From NCBI GenBank assembly GCA_031425525.1, contig JANPJM010000023.1:1-64000 (forward strand): 64,000 nucleotides of DNA, in the 5' to 3' direction. This document shows positions 52,718 through 60,974 of the stretch, piece by piece; the first letter of the stretch is position 1, and each line of letters starts with the position of its first letter. The notes below the pieces were generated by a model, which saw nothing but the letters and a program-made list of their open reading frames with translations, had not been told where the DNA came from and made no database searches. The position numbers and the translations under genes were made by a program. The DNA is from JANNMJ01 sp031425525 (GTDB lineage Bacteria; Bacteroidota; Bacteroidia; Cytophagales; Hymenobacteraceae).

Positions 52718-52949
52718 GATTCCCTGTTTTGAAAAAACACGTTGAACGGCTATGGAGTAAACTGTAAGCAAGCTCGCGGGTTTTGGTGCTAACGCCACTC
52801 CTGCACGCTCCAACCGTTAGGGCTAGCGCCGGTGCGCCGGCCCACGCGTAGTTGCTGTGCTAACGATGCAACGAAACGTTGGACTGGGAACCCGTACCCC
52901 AAAGCCGACCTTTACGCCCTACGCCCACCCGTCCCGTTTCCAGCCGTTG

Positions 52950-55376
52950 ATGCCTGCCGACCTTCGCCGCCCCTTACGTCTCCTCCTTGCCATTGCGCCA
53001 TTGCTCGGCGCGCCAGTCGCGCCGGTAGCCGCTCAAACCGGCACCCCAACCGGCGGCACCCTGCGCGGAATCGTGCGCGATGCCCGTACCCGCGAGCCGC
53101 TCATCGGCGCGACAGTGGCGGTGCCGGAGCTGAACCGGGGTACGGCCTCCGACGCCGATGGCCGCTACGAACTGACGCTGCCGGCGGGCAGGTTCGAGGT
53201 ACGCGCCACGTTCTTGGGCTACCAGACCCTCACGCGCACCGTGAGTCTGCAATCGGCGGATACGCGCGCCGATTTCAGCCTCGAATCGACGGAAAAGCAG
53301 CTCGATGAGGCCGTAGTGGAGGGCACGCAGGAAAAACTCTCGGATAAGCTCAAGAGCCAGCAAATGAGCGTCGAGCGCCTGACCATTGCCGAGGCGCGGC
53401 TGTTGCCAGCGCTGTTCGGCGAGGTCGATATTCTGAAGACGTTACAGCTCAAACCGGGCGTGCAAAATGGCGGCGAGGGCACCACGGGCCTGTTCGTGCG
53501 GGGTGGTTCCAACGACCAAAATTTGGTGCTGTTGGATGGCGCGCTGGTGTACAACCCGCAGCATTTGTTCGGGTTATTTTCGGTGTTCAACCCCGATGCC
53601 GTGTCGGGCGTGGACTTGTACAAGGGCGGATTTCCGGCGCAGTTTGGGGGTCGATTGTCGTCCGTGGTCGATGTGAAATCGCGCGATGGCGTCGAGGATA
53701 AATGGCACGCCTCGGGCGGCGTGGGGCTGATTTCGTCGCGCCTGACGCTGGAAGGGCCGCTCCCGCGCTTACCGGGCCGCGCCGATACCACGGCCACCGG
53801 CGACGCTCGCCGCAAAACCGGCACGTTGGTGCTGGCGGGGCGGCGGACGTATTTCGACATCTTCACGCGACAGCTCAACCGCGCCAACGAGGGCCGCGAA
53901 GACTACGACCCGATCCCGGATTATTACTTTCAGGATTTCAACGCCAAAGCCACCTGGGACTTGAGCGACAGCGACCGCCTGACCGTGACGGGCTACCTGG
54001 GACGCGATATTTTCGGCTTTCAATCGCCTAACGGCTTCGATTTCGGCTTTCAATGGGGTAACACTGTAGGCTCGGCCCGCTGGACGCGCCGCATCCGGCC
54101 GGATTTGACGTTGATCTCGACGCTCTCGTCGTCGAATTACCGGTACGAAATCGAAAACAAGTTTCAGACTTTCACTTTCAACCTGTCGTCGCGCGTCAAT
54201 GACCTGACCTTGCGCTCTGACCTGCTCTGGACTGGCCGCCCCGACCACGCCGTGCAGGTGGGCGTGGCCGCCACCGGCCACCGGTTCGGGGTGGGTCGTC
54301 TGCAAGCGGGTACGACGGATGGAACGGTCAGTTTCGGCAACGACATCACCTATTACGGCACCGAATACGGCCTGTACGCCCAGGACGACTGGACGATTTC
54401 GCCGCGCGTCGTGCTGTCTTACGGGCTGCGCGCCTCGGCCTTCGCCAACGGCGGGCAGGTGTACGCCGCGCCGGAGCCGCGCCTCGCCACGCGCTACTCC
54501 CTCGGCGAGAATACCAGCCTCAAGCTCTCGTACACGCAGATGCGGCAGTACGTGCATCTGGTGACAAATTCGGGCGCCTCGCTCCCGACGGACGTGTGGT
54601 ACCCGTCGAATAAAACCGTGAAGCCGCAGTTTGCCCAGCAAGGCGCTTTGGGGTTCAGCCACCTGTTTGGGCACGGGCACTGGCTTTTCACCCAGGAGAT
54701 GTACTACAAATGGATGAACCGGGTGGTCGATTTCCGCGACGGCGCCCAACTGTTCGTGAACCCTAACCTGGATGAAGAATTTCTCTTCGGCCGAGGGTAC
54801 GCCTACGGTTCCGAGTTTTATCTGGAACGCAAAGACGGCCGCCTCACCGGCTGGGTGGGCTACACGCTGGCGTGGGCCAACCGGCGCTTCGACAACGCCT
54901 TCGGGCGCGGCGCAACCATCAACGACGGGCGTACCTTCCCCACTACCTACGACCGGCGCCACAACCTCACGGCGGTGGCCATTTTCAAGCTTTCGCGCCG
55001 GATTCATCTTACGTCGTCGTTCGTATTTTCGTCGGGCAGCCCGACTACCATCGCCGCCAAACGGTTTCTGTACCTAGGTCCGCCCGGCAACGACATCGAT
55101 TTTGTCCCCGTTTTCCCCGACCGAAACTCCTACCGCCTCGCCGATTACCATCGCCTCGATTTGGGCGTGGTGCTGAAAATGCGCCCGCGCCACGGCGAAT
55201 CCGACCTCACGCTGAGTATTTACAACGCCTACAATCGGCGTAACCCCTACTTTGTGTACTACGACATTCCCGAGGGGCTCATCCCTAATCCCAACCTGTC
55301 TGGCGAGCGCATCAAGGCCAAGCAAGTATCGCTGTTCCCCATCATCCCGGCGCTGACGTACAATTTCCGGTTTTAA
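52950..55376 (+). CDS. TonB-dependent outer-membrane receptor with N-terminal carboxypeptidase-regulatory-like domain
   Basis: The product is 808 residues from the ATG at 52950; the upstream ATG at 52857 would add 31 residues ahead of the signal peptide. After the signal (LLLAIAPLLGAPVAPVAAQ) comes a CarboxypepD_reg-like domain (about 30-115, GIVRDARTREPLIGATVAVP), the plug (about 135-255, VDILKTLQLKPGVQNGGEGT, LFVRGGSNDQNLVLLDGALV) and a 22-strand-type barrel ending YNFRF, a typical C-terminal aromatic. There is no SusD partner downstream. The DUF4249 lipoprotein at 57017 is the likely companion, with the sigma gene pair between. The substrate is unknown. Confidence 0.92.
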   Translation: MPADLRRPLRLLLAIAPLLGAPVAPVAAQTGTPTGGTLRGIVRDARTREPLIGATVAVPELNRGTASDADGRYELTLPAGRFEVRATFLGYQTLTRTVSLQSADTRADFSLESTEKQLDEAVVEGTQEKLSDKLKSQQMSVERLTIAEARLLPALFGEVDILKTLQLKPGVQNGGEGTTGLFVRGGSNDQNLVLLDGALVYNPQHLFGLFSVFNPDAVSGVDLYKGGFPAQFGGRLSSVVDVKSRDGVEDKWHASGGVGLISSRLTLEGPLPRLPGRADTTATGDARRKTGTLVLAGRRTYFDIFTRQLNRANEGREDYDPIPDYYFQDFNAKATWDLSDSDRLTVTGYLGRDIFGFQSPNGFDFGFQWGNTVGSARWTRRIRPDLTLISTLSSSNYRYEIENKFQTFTFNLSSRVNDLTLRSDLLWTGRPDHAVQVGVAATGHRFGVGRLQAGTTDGTVSFGNDITYYGTEYGLYAQDDWTISPRVVLSYGLRASAFANGGQVYAAPEPRLATRYSLGENTSLKLSYTQMRQYVHLVTNSGASLPTDVWYPSNKTVKPQFAQQGALGFSHLFGHGHWLFTQEMYYKWMNRVVDFRDGAQLFVNPNLDEEFLFGRGYAYGSEFYLERKDGRLTGWVGYTLAWANRRFDNAFGRGATINDGRTFPTTYDRRHNLTAVAIFKLSRRIHLTSSFVFSSGSPTTIAAKRFLYLGPPGNDIDFVPVFPDRNSYRLADYHRLDLGVVLKMRPRHGESDLTLSIYNAYNRRNPYFVYYDIPEGLIPNPNLSGERIKAKQVSLFPIIPALTYNFRF

Positions 55377-55473
55377 TTTCCGGCTTCAGCGGGCTATCCG
55401 AAAAATAAGTGGCGGTTCAGGCCGTACTTGCCGGTCGTCTTCCGTCTTTGGGGGCAGAGCGATCGTTAACTGC

Positions 55474-56052
55474 TTGGCCCGCTTGGCTTTTCCCGTATTT
55501 CCCGATGCCCTTTTGGTGGCTTGCCTGCGGCACGAGCGGGTAGCCCAGGAAGCGCTTTACCAGCACTTTGCGCCCCGGCTGTTGGGCGTGTGCTTACGCT
55601 ATGCCCGTTCGCGTGCCCACGCTGACGACCTCTTGCAGGAAACTTTTTTGCGGGTTTTCGACCGCCTTTCCCAGTTTCGGCGCGAAGGTTCTTTCGATGG
55701 CTGGATGCGGCGCGTGGCCGTTACCACCTGCCTCGACCATTACCGCGCCGACGCCCAACGCTGGCTCCGTACCACCGAACTGGAACACGCCGCCACGCTT
55801 TCCGTTGAAGACGCTGACGCCCTCACCACCCTCTCTCAACACGATTTATTGCGCCTTATCAGCACGTTGCCCGATGGTTATCGTATTGTGTTAAACCTTT
55901 ATTGTCTGGAAGGATATTCGCACCGCGAAATCGGCGAGCGGCTCGGTATCGACGAACGCACCTCTTCTTCCCAGCTCACCAAAGCGCGCCGCCTGTTAGC
56001 CGAACGTTTGCGCCGCGCCGAATCCGTGTATTCCAATGAGTTCCTTACCTGA
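55474..56052 (+). CDS. ECF-type RNA polymerase sigma-70 factor
   Basis: The product is 192 residues; the start is a TTG, and no ATG precedes region 2. Region 2 reads ALYQHFAPRLLGVCLRYARS and ADDLLQETFLRVFDRLSQFR. Region 4 reads LPDGYRIVLNLYCLEGYSHR and EIGERLGIDERTSSSQLTKA, the helix-turn-helix that reads the -35 element. Regions 1.1 and 3 are absent, as in extracytoplasmic-function factors. It overlaps the next gene by 17 bases, which indicates coupling to a probable anti-sigma or regulatory membrane protein. Position between a TonB receptor and a DUF4249 gene suggests control of that uptake locus. Confidence 0.9.
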   Translation: MARLAFPVFPDALLVACLRHERVAQEALYQHFAPRLLGVCLRYARSRAHADDLLQETFLRVFDRLSQFRREGSFDGWMRRVAVTTCLDHYRADAQRWLRTTELEHAATLSVEDADALTTLSQHDLLRLISTLPDGYRIVLNLYCLEGYSHREIGERLGIDERTSSSQLTKARRLLAERLRRAESVYSNEFLT

Positions 56053-56863
56053 CGACCGGCAATCGGCCGCTTCCCCGGCTTCGCCCGAGGATCGCTTCGA
56101 CGACGCCCTGCGCCGCCAGCTAACCGATTTTGAGGTTACGCCCACCCCCACCGCCTGGCCTACGCTGCGCGCGCAGTTGGGCGCGCGCGTACCGACGCCG
56201 GCCGGGGTGCGGTGGCGCCAAGCGGCTACCACCTTTTCGGGGGGCTTGCTCGTGGGCGCCCTGCTGTGGTGGGGCGCGGGCCGCGTCATCACCCCCGCTG
56301 CTGCTCCCTTCGCCGCCGACCGTAGCGTGGTCGAGCCCAACCCTACTGAACCGGTAGTTTCCGCCGCTGCGCCGGCGCCCAGCGCTGTGCTCAACGACGC
56401 ACTCAAAACCGGCGCGGCCGAGCGGCCAGCGCGCACCCCCAAGCCAGCGCACCCAACTACTGCCGAGCCGGTTACGTTGCTCAAACATCGCCCGGCAGCA
56501 GTAGCCAAAGTAGTTGCCGGCACCCGCCCGCAACCGCACCCGTTGCGGCCGGTCGTGAGCGCGATGCGCCTCACCGAGGTGACCGGCGCCGCCAAACCGG
56601 TGGTGCGCCCGGTAGACGCCGAACCCGCCCACGCGGCCATCACGTCGTTTGTGCTGCTGTCGGGGGTCGAATCGCGCGACTCGCTCATCCGCCAGCGCGC
56701 ACTCGCGTATCGGCGGCCGGCAGCAGCGCCTGACACCTTGCGCACCGCCAAGCTGCGGGTATTGGTCGATGAGCAAACCCGCGCCCTCGCTACCCTACAA
56801 GCCCGCCTCGATTCGGTAAAGCAGTTTATGCGCACCGACGCCGCCGCGCCCAAGCGGAAGTAG
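56036..56863 (+). CDS. Single-pass membrane protein coupled to the sigma factor (possible anti-sigma factor)
   Basis: The product is 275 residues. The N-terminal cytoplasmic part (about 1-60, FDDALRRQLTDFEVTPTPTA then WPTLRAQL) has the weak pattern seen in Bacteroidota proteins that follow ECF genes. One membrane helix lies at about 68-84 (FSGGLLVGALLWWGAGRV). The outer part is Pro/Ala-rich, ending in a short coiled segment (TRALATLQARLDSVKQFM). The start lies 17 bases inside the sigma gene. No zinc-binding anti-sigma motif is seen, so the role is inferred from position only. Confidence 0.75.
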   Translation: MSSLPDDRQSAASPASPEDRFDDALRRQLTDFEVTPTPTAWPTLRAQLGARVPTPAGVRWRQAATTFSGGLLVGALLWWGAGRVITPAAAPFAADRSVVEPNPTEPVVSAAAPAPSAVLNDALKTGAAERPARTPKPAHPTTAEPVTLLKHRPAAVAKVVAGTRPQPHPLRPVVSAMRLTEVTGAAKPVVRPVDAEPAHAAITSFVLLSGVESRDSLIRQRALAYRRPAAAPDTLRTAKLRVLVDEQTRALATLQARLDSVKQFMRTDAAAPKRK

Positions 56864-56885
56864 GCGGTAGGCTGAAAAAGACTGT

Positions 56886-56922
56886 AAAACGCCCGGCCGA
56901 TACGTCATCGGCCGGGCGTTTT
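56886..56922 (+). terminator. Intrinsic terminator after the sigma/membrane protein pair
   Basis: AAAACGCCCGGCCGAT pairs perfectly over 16 bases with ATCGGCCGGGCGTTTT around ACGTC. Confidence 0.9.
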
Positions 56923-57016
56923 GGCGCGTGGCGAACTCTGCCGCCGTTCCTTTGTTGGCTTCCCGGCGGCTGTAAGTCGCTCCACTATTGAAGAAAGCCT
57001 TCGTTTCTGATTTGCT

Positions 57017-57889
57017 ATGCCCCGTTTGCGCGCGTTGTTTCTGTCGTTGATCGCTGCCCCCTTGTTAGCCGGTTGCAATCTGCAAAAGGATATTGATGTC
57101 CCTACGCCCGACTATCCCACGCAACTTGTGGTAGAGTGCTATTTGGTGCCCGGCCAACCGATCAACCTCGTAGTGCAGCGCACGCAGCCCTTCGACGCGC
57201 CACCGCCGATTTCCGGCGATTCGCTCAACCCCGTCATCAACACCGATTTTCTGGCGCCTGATGCCGTTGTAACCATCAGCGGGCCGCGCGGCGCGCAAAC
57301 GCTCACCTTCTCGCCGGCCCTCGATACTTCATCGGTGCATACCCGGTTTTTCACGCACACCAGTCAGGTCATTTTCGATGGCCAGCCGGGCGAGGTCTTC
57401 AACATTGAAATCACCGATAGCGAAGGCCGCCGCGTCACTGGCTCCACCACCGTACTCACGCCTGTGCCGATTGATACCGTGGAGGTTAGCTACGATCCCA
57501 ACGACGAATTCGAACAAGCCCAAGCGGCGCTTCTCACGCGCTACCGCGACCCCGCGAGCCCCGGCGACGCGTATCAGTACCTAACCAACCGCGTAGTGCG
57601 CGGGCGCTTCGACGAGCAACAGAGTTTCGAGTTCGACGATTTGCAAATCAATGGGCAGCCGTCGGTGGCAGGGTCGTCGTATCGGTTTTCACAGAACGAT
57701 ACCATCGATGTGGCGCTCAACCACATTTCCCTCGCCTACCTCGATTTCATCAACTCCATCGATGCCGCGCAAGGTGCCAACGGCAATCCGTTTGCCCAGC
57801 CTGCCGGCATCAAAAGCACCGTACAAGGCGGTTTAGGCGTATTTACGAGCATCGCTACGGATCGAAAGCGGATCATTCTGAAGCGGTAA
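57017..57889 (+). CDS. DUF4249 surface lipoprotein
   Basis: The product is 290 residues, with lipobox LLAGC (C19). The mature protein begins NLQKDIDVPTPDYPTQLVVE, and the pattern LVVECYLVPGQPINLVVQRT, DAVVTISGPRGAQTLTFSPA and GEVFNIEITDSEGRRVTGST is diagnostic of DUF4249. Members usually follow a TonB-dependent receptor of the type encoded at 52950 and are thought to sit on the outer membrane beside it. Here the sigma gene pair and a terminator separate the two. The substrate is unknown. Confidence 0.88.
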   Translation: MPRLRALFLSLIAAPLLAGCNLQKDIDVPTPDYPTQLVVECYLVPGQPINLVVQRTQPFDAPPPISGDSLNPVINTDFLAPDAVVTISGPRGAQTLTFSPALDTSSVHTRFFTHTSQVIFDGQPGEVFNIEITDSEGRRVTGSTTVLTPVPIDTVEVSYDPNDEFEQAQAALLTRYRDPASPGDAYQYLTNRVVRGRFDEQQSFEFDDLQINGQPSVAGSSYRFSQNDTIDVALNHISLAYLDFINSIDAAQGANGNPFAQPAGIKSTVQGGLGVFTSIATDRKRIILKR

Positions 57890-57897
57890 CGCCTCTA

Positions 57898-58722
57898 CTA
57901 CACCACGGCGCGTAGCAAGGCCGTCAGGCGCGGTTCGGCTTCGGCCGCCACCGCTAAAATTTCGGGCAGCGCCACCGGCTTCACGCGGGCCGGGTCGCAG
58001 AGGTCGGTGATGACCGAGGCCGCCAGTACGGGCAGCCCCATATGGCGCGCTGCGATTACTTCGGGCACCGTGCTCATGCCCACGGCATCGGCGCCGATGG
58101 TGCGCAGGTAGCGGTATTCGGCGGGCGTTTCGAGCATTGGGCCGGGCACGGCGGCGTATACGCCTTCGCGGACGCGGCCGTGTAGCAAAGGGGTTTCTGT
58201 AACTGCTACGCGGGCCGCCACGAGCAAATCGGCCGCATAAGCGCCGTACATATCGGGGAAGCGCGGCCCCAAAGCCGCTTGGTTCGGCCCAATCAGCGGG
58301 TTGGTCGGCAGTAGATTGATGTGGTCGGTGAGCAGCATCACATCGCCGAGCTGAAAATCGGGGTTGAGGCCACCCGCCGCATTCGAAATCAGCAGCCGCC
58401 CGATGCCTAATTGCCGCAACACGCGCATCGGCCGGACTACTTCGGCCATCGAGTAGCCTTCGTAGTAGTGGAAACGCCCTTGCAGCACCGCTACGGGCGT
58501 GCCGGCCAAGTGCCCAAACACCAGCCGCCCCGCGTGCCCCGGCGCCGTACTGACGGGGAAATGCGGAATTTCAGCGTAGGGCACTGCGTGCGTTACGGCT
58601 ACTTCATCGGCCAGCCGACCCAAGCCAGTGCCCAGGATAAGACCGGTTTGCGGCTGAAAATCGCCGACGATACGGCGCAGAAAGTCTGCAGCAGTTTGGA
58701 TATGGGTTATTTCAGTTAGCAT
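57898..58722 (-). CDS. Purine nucleoside phosphorylase (trimeric type)
   Basis: The product is 274 residues. Motifs of the trimeric PNP family: LILGTGLGRLADEV, FPVSTAPGHAGRLVFG, LQGRFHYYEGYSM, ISNAAGGLN (N114), VPGPMLETPAEYR (E198), VGMSTVPEVIAARHMGLPV and SVITDLCDP. It releases a purine base by phosphorolysis of a nucleoside in salvage. The residue that is usually Asn in 6-oxopurine-specific enzymes of this family (human Asn243) is Asp240 here. It is convergent with the DUF4249 gene, 8 bases apart. Confidence 0.93.
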   Translation of the reverse strand: MLTEITHIQTAADFLRRIVGDFQPQTGLILGTGLGRLADEVAVTHAVPYAEIPHFPVSTAPGHAGRLVFGHLAGTPVAVLQGRFHYYEGYSMAEVVRPMRVLRQLGIGRLLISNAAGGLNPDFQLGDVMLLTDHINLLPTNPLIGPNQAALGPRFPDMYGAYAADLLVAARVAVTETPLLHGRVREGVYAAVPGPMLETPAEYRYLRTIGADAVGMSTVPEVIAARHMGLPVLAASVITDLCDPARVKPVALPEILAVAAEAEPRLTALLRAVV

Positions 58723-58770
58723 TGTTTTGGTTGTGTATCAATAGTATTGCTCTGTCATTCACCATTGATC

Positions 58771-59090
58771 TGTCATTGCGAGGAGGAGGCTCCGCGACGA
58801 CGTGGCAATCCAGCGTGAGCTACACGGCGACAAGCTACCCGGCAGTATTCGCCGGATTGCTTCGTCGCAAAGCCTCCTCGCAATGACAGATTCTATTTGT
58901 GCTGTTATGGCGAGGAGGAGGAGGAGGCTCTGCGACATCTTGTCCTGCGCTTGTCGAAGGGTGGCAATCCGGCGAATACCGCCCTATGGGTTGTAGTGTG
59001 GACTACAGTCCGCAGTTTGACAGAATAAGCTGTTCAAACAGCCAGTAAACGGCGGACTAAAGTCCGCACTACAGACTCCTCGCAATGATG
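58771..59090. repeat. Cluster of dispersed repeats (GCGAGGAGGAGGC and GGACT..AGTCC families)
   Basis: GCGAGGAGGAGGCTCCGCGA with GGCAATCC follows at 58771-58812. An inverted copy lies at 58854-58888 (GGATTGC ... GCCTCCTCGCAATGACA), and a copy with an expanded GGA run at 58908-58971. Between and after these, 58992-59013 and 59051-59073 form an inverted pair, each holding a GGACTnnAGTCC palindrome; a third relative lies at 33541-33562. The 380-base gap holds no gene. Confidence 0.8.
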
Positions 59091-59102
59091 GATTATTATC
59101 GC

Positions 59103-60881
59103 TTACCTAACTTCCACCGCAAACGGTAGCCGCGCCTGCACGCCTTTTTCCATCTGCGCCAATTGCTGTAATTGCGTGTAATACGGTGCTAACACGCCTA
59201 GCTCGGCGCGCACGGCGCGGGCACGCGCTTCGTCGCCGCCCAAACCGCTCAACCACGATTCTAAATAATTTTTTTGCGCGGGTAATTTCCGCAAAGAATA
59301 ATCGCCGGTTTCGAGCTTCGCGCGGCGGGCGGCCATCGCAATGGCATCTTCCAAACTTCCGAATTTATCGACCAACCCTTTGCCGCGCGCTTCGGCGCCG
59401 CTCCAGACGCGGCCCGACGCTACGGCCCGCAGCGAGTCGAGCGGGAGGTGCCGCCCTTGCGCGGCTTTGGTCGTGAAATCGGCGTAAATGCGGTCTACTT
59501 CGCGCTGAATGTGACGCTGCTCGTACGGGCTCAGCGCGCGCGAAACGGTCGGCAAATCCGAGAAATGGCCCGTGCCCACGCGGTCAGTCGTCACGCCGAG
59601 TTTGTCGTCGAGGAACGGGCCGAGATTCGCCAGCAGCCCGAAAACGCCGATGGAACCCGTAATGGTCGTGCGCTGTGCGATGATCGAGTCGCAGCCCATC
59701 GCCAGATAATAGCCGCCCGATGCCGCCACGTCGCCCATAGAAGCCACCACCGGCTTTCCGGCTTTGTGCAAAAGCTGCACTTCGCGCCACATCACATCGG
59801 AGGCGAGCGCCGAACCGCCCGGCGAATTGATGCGCACGACCACGGCCTTCACTTTTTCGTCGAGGCGGGCGTCGCGCAGGGCGGCGGCAAATTTGTCGGA
59901 GCCGATGTTCGTCGCAGAGCCTTTGCCCGTGACAATGTCGCCTTCAGCGTAAACGACGGCCACGCGCTTGTCCATCGGCCCGGCCTCAAAATCGGCGTCC
60001 ACCACCTTTTGATATGTGTCCAACGACACCAGATTGAGCTTTTCAGTAGTCTTCTTCCCGGTTTTGGTCTTCATCCACGTCAGCACTTCGTCGTAGTAGC
60101 CGGTCGCATCGACGAGGCCGTGCGTCACCGCGTCGTCGGCGTTGCGCACGAGCATCGAATCCTGCACGAGGCGCAGACCGTCGAGCGGCTGCTTGCGCGC
60201 GGCGGCAATCTGGCGCACCATTTCATCGTTGATACTGGTCAGGAAAGCGCGCGTTTGCGCGCGGTTGGCCTCCGACATTTTATCGAGAAAAAACGGCTCG
60301 ACGGCACTTTTGTACGTGCCCACCCGGAAGATATACGGTTCGATACCCAACCGATCCAGGGCGTGCTTGAAAAAGGTTATTTCCGACGACAACCCATTAA
60401 ATTCAATTTCGCCCTGCGGATTGAGCCAGCTTTTGGTGGCGACGGAATTTAGATAATAGCTTTTTTCCGAAAAAACCTCGCCGTAGCTCACAATCCATTT
60501 ACCCGATTTTTTGAAATCGAGCAATACGTCGCGCAATTCTTCCACGGTGGCTATTCCGCCCTGCACCATTTCGGCATCGAGATAAATGCCCTTCACATCG
60601 TCGTCGGATTTGGCGTAGCGCACGGCGGCCTTCAACTCGTCCAAACCCAGCGCATCGGGCACATCGGAACCGGCAAACGGCACGCCCGCAAACGGATTAT
60701 CCGACGCCCGTTCGTTGATCGGCTTATCCAGTCGCAGGTGCAGCACGGCATTATCGGCGATGTCGGCGGAGTCGGAGGAGCTGGCCGACGCTGCCAACCC
60801 GACAATCACGATCACACCAATCAAACAGAAAAGAAACAGCCCGACGAGGGAAGCAAGGACGTATTTGAGGAATTGCAACAT
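59103..60881 (-). CDS. sppA: Signal peptide peptidase SppA, 67K (long) type
   Basis: The product is 592 residues from the ATG at 60881; the longer frame to 60968 runs into a repeat. One N-terminal membrane anchor (YVLASLVGLFLFCLIGVIVI) is followed by two tandem ClpP/crotonase-fold protease domains. The catalytic dyad is expected to be K191 (RVGTYKSAVEPFF) in the N-terminal half and S357 (INSPGGSALASD) in the C-terminal half, as in E. coli SppA. It digests signal peptides left in the membrane after export, fitting a genome with a large secretome. It lies downstream of rarA on the same strand, with an inverted repeat between. Confidence 0.95.
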   Translation of the reverse strand: MLQFLKYVLASLVGLFLFCLIGVIVIVGLAASASSSDSADIADNAVLHLRLDKPINERASDNPFAGVPFAGSDVPDALGLDELKAAVRYAKSDDDVKGIYLDAEMVQGGIATVEELRDVLLDFKKSGKWIVSYGEVFSEKSYYLNSVATKSWLNPQGEIEFNGLSSEITFFKHALDRLGIEPYIFRVGTYKSAVEPFFLDKMSEANRAQTRAFLTSINDEMVRQIAAARKQPLDGLRLVQDSMLVRNADDAVTHGLVDATGYYDEVLTWMKTKTGKKTTEKLNLVSLDTYQKVVDADFEAGPMDKRVAVVYAEGDIVTGKGSATNIGSDKFAAALRDARLDEKVKAVVVRINSPGGSALASDVMWREVQLLHKAGKPVVASMGDVAASGGYYLAMGCDSIIAQRTTITGSIGVFGLLANLGPFLDDKLGVTTDRVGTGHFSDLPTVSRALSPYEQRHIQREVDRIYADFTTKAAQGRHLPLDSLRAVASGRVWSGAEARGKGLVDKFGSLEDAIAMAARRAKLETGDYSLRKLPAQKNYLESWLSGLGGDEARARAVRAELGVLAPYYTQLQQLAQMEKGVQARLPFAVEVR

Positions 60882-60894
60882 TAGACGAAAGATG

Positions 60895-60967
60895 TGATGA
60901 TGTGGGGATGTGAGGATGTAAGGATGTGTACAAAATGCACAGACCCTCACATCCCCACATCCCCACA
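60895..60967. repeat. Large imperfect inverted repeat of GATGTGGGGATGTG units
   Basis: Tandem GATGTGGG/GATGTGAG units (60895-60930) are mirrored by CCTCACATCCCCACATCCCC (60946 onwards), so the gap between rarA and sppA can fold into one long hairpin. Confidence 0.7.
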
Positions 60968-60974
60968 TCAGGAA

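Noticed and set aside
59448..60452. Open plus-strand frame of 334 codons
   Set aside because: It is antisense to sppA, and its His/Arg-rich translation has no family features.
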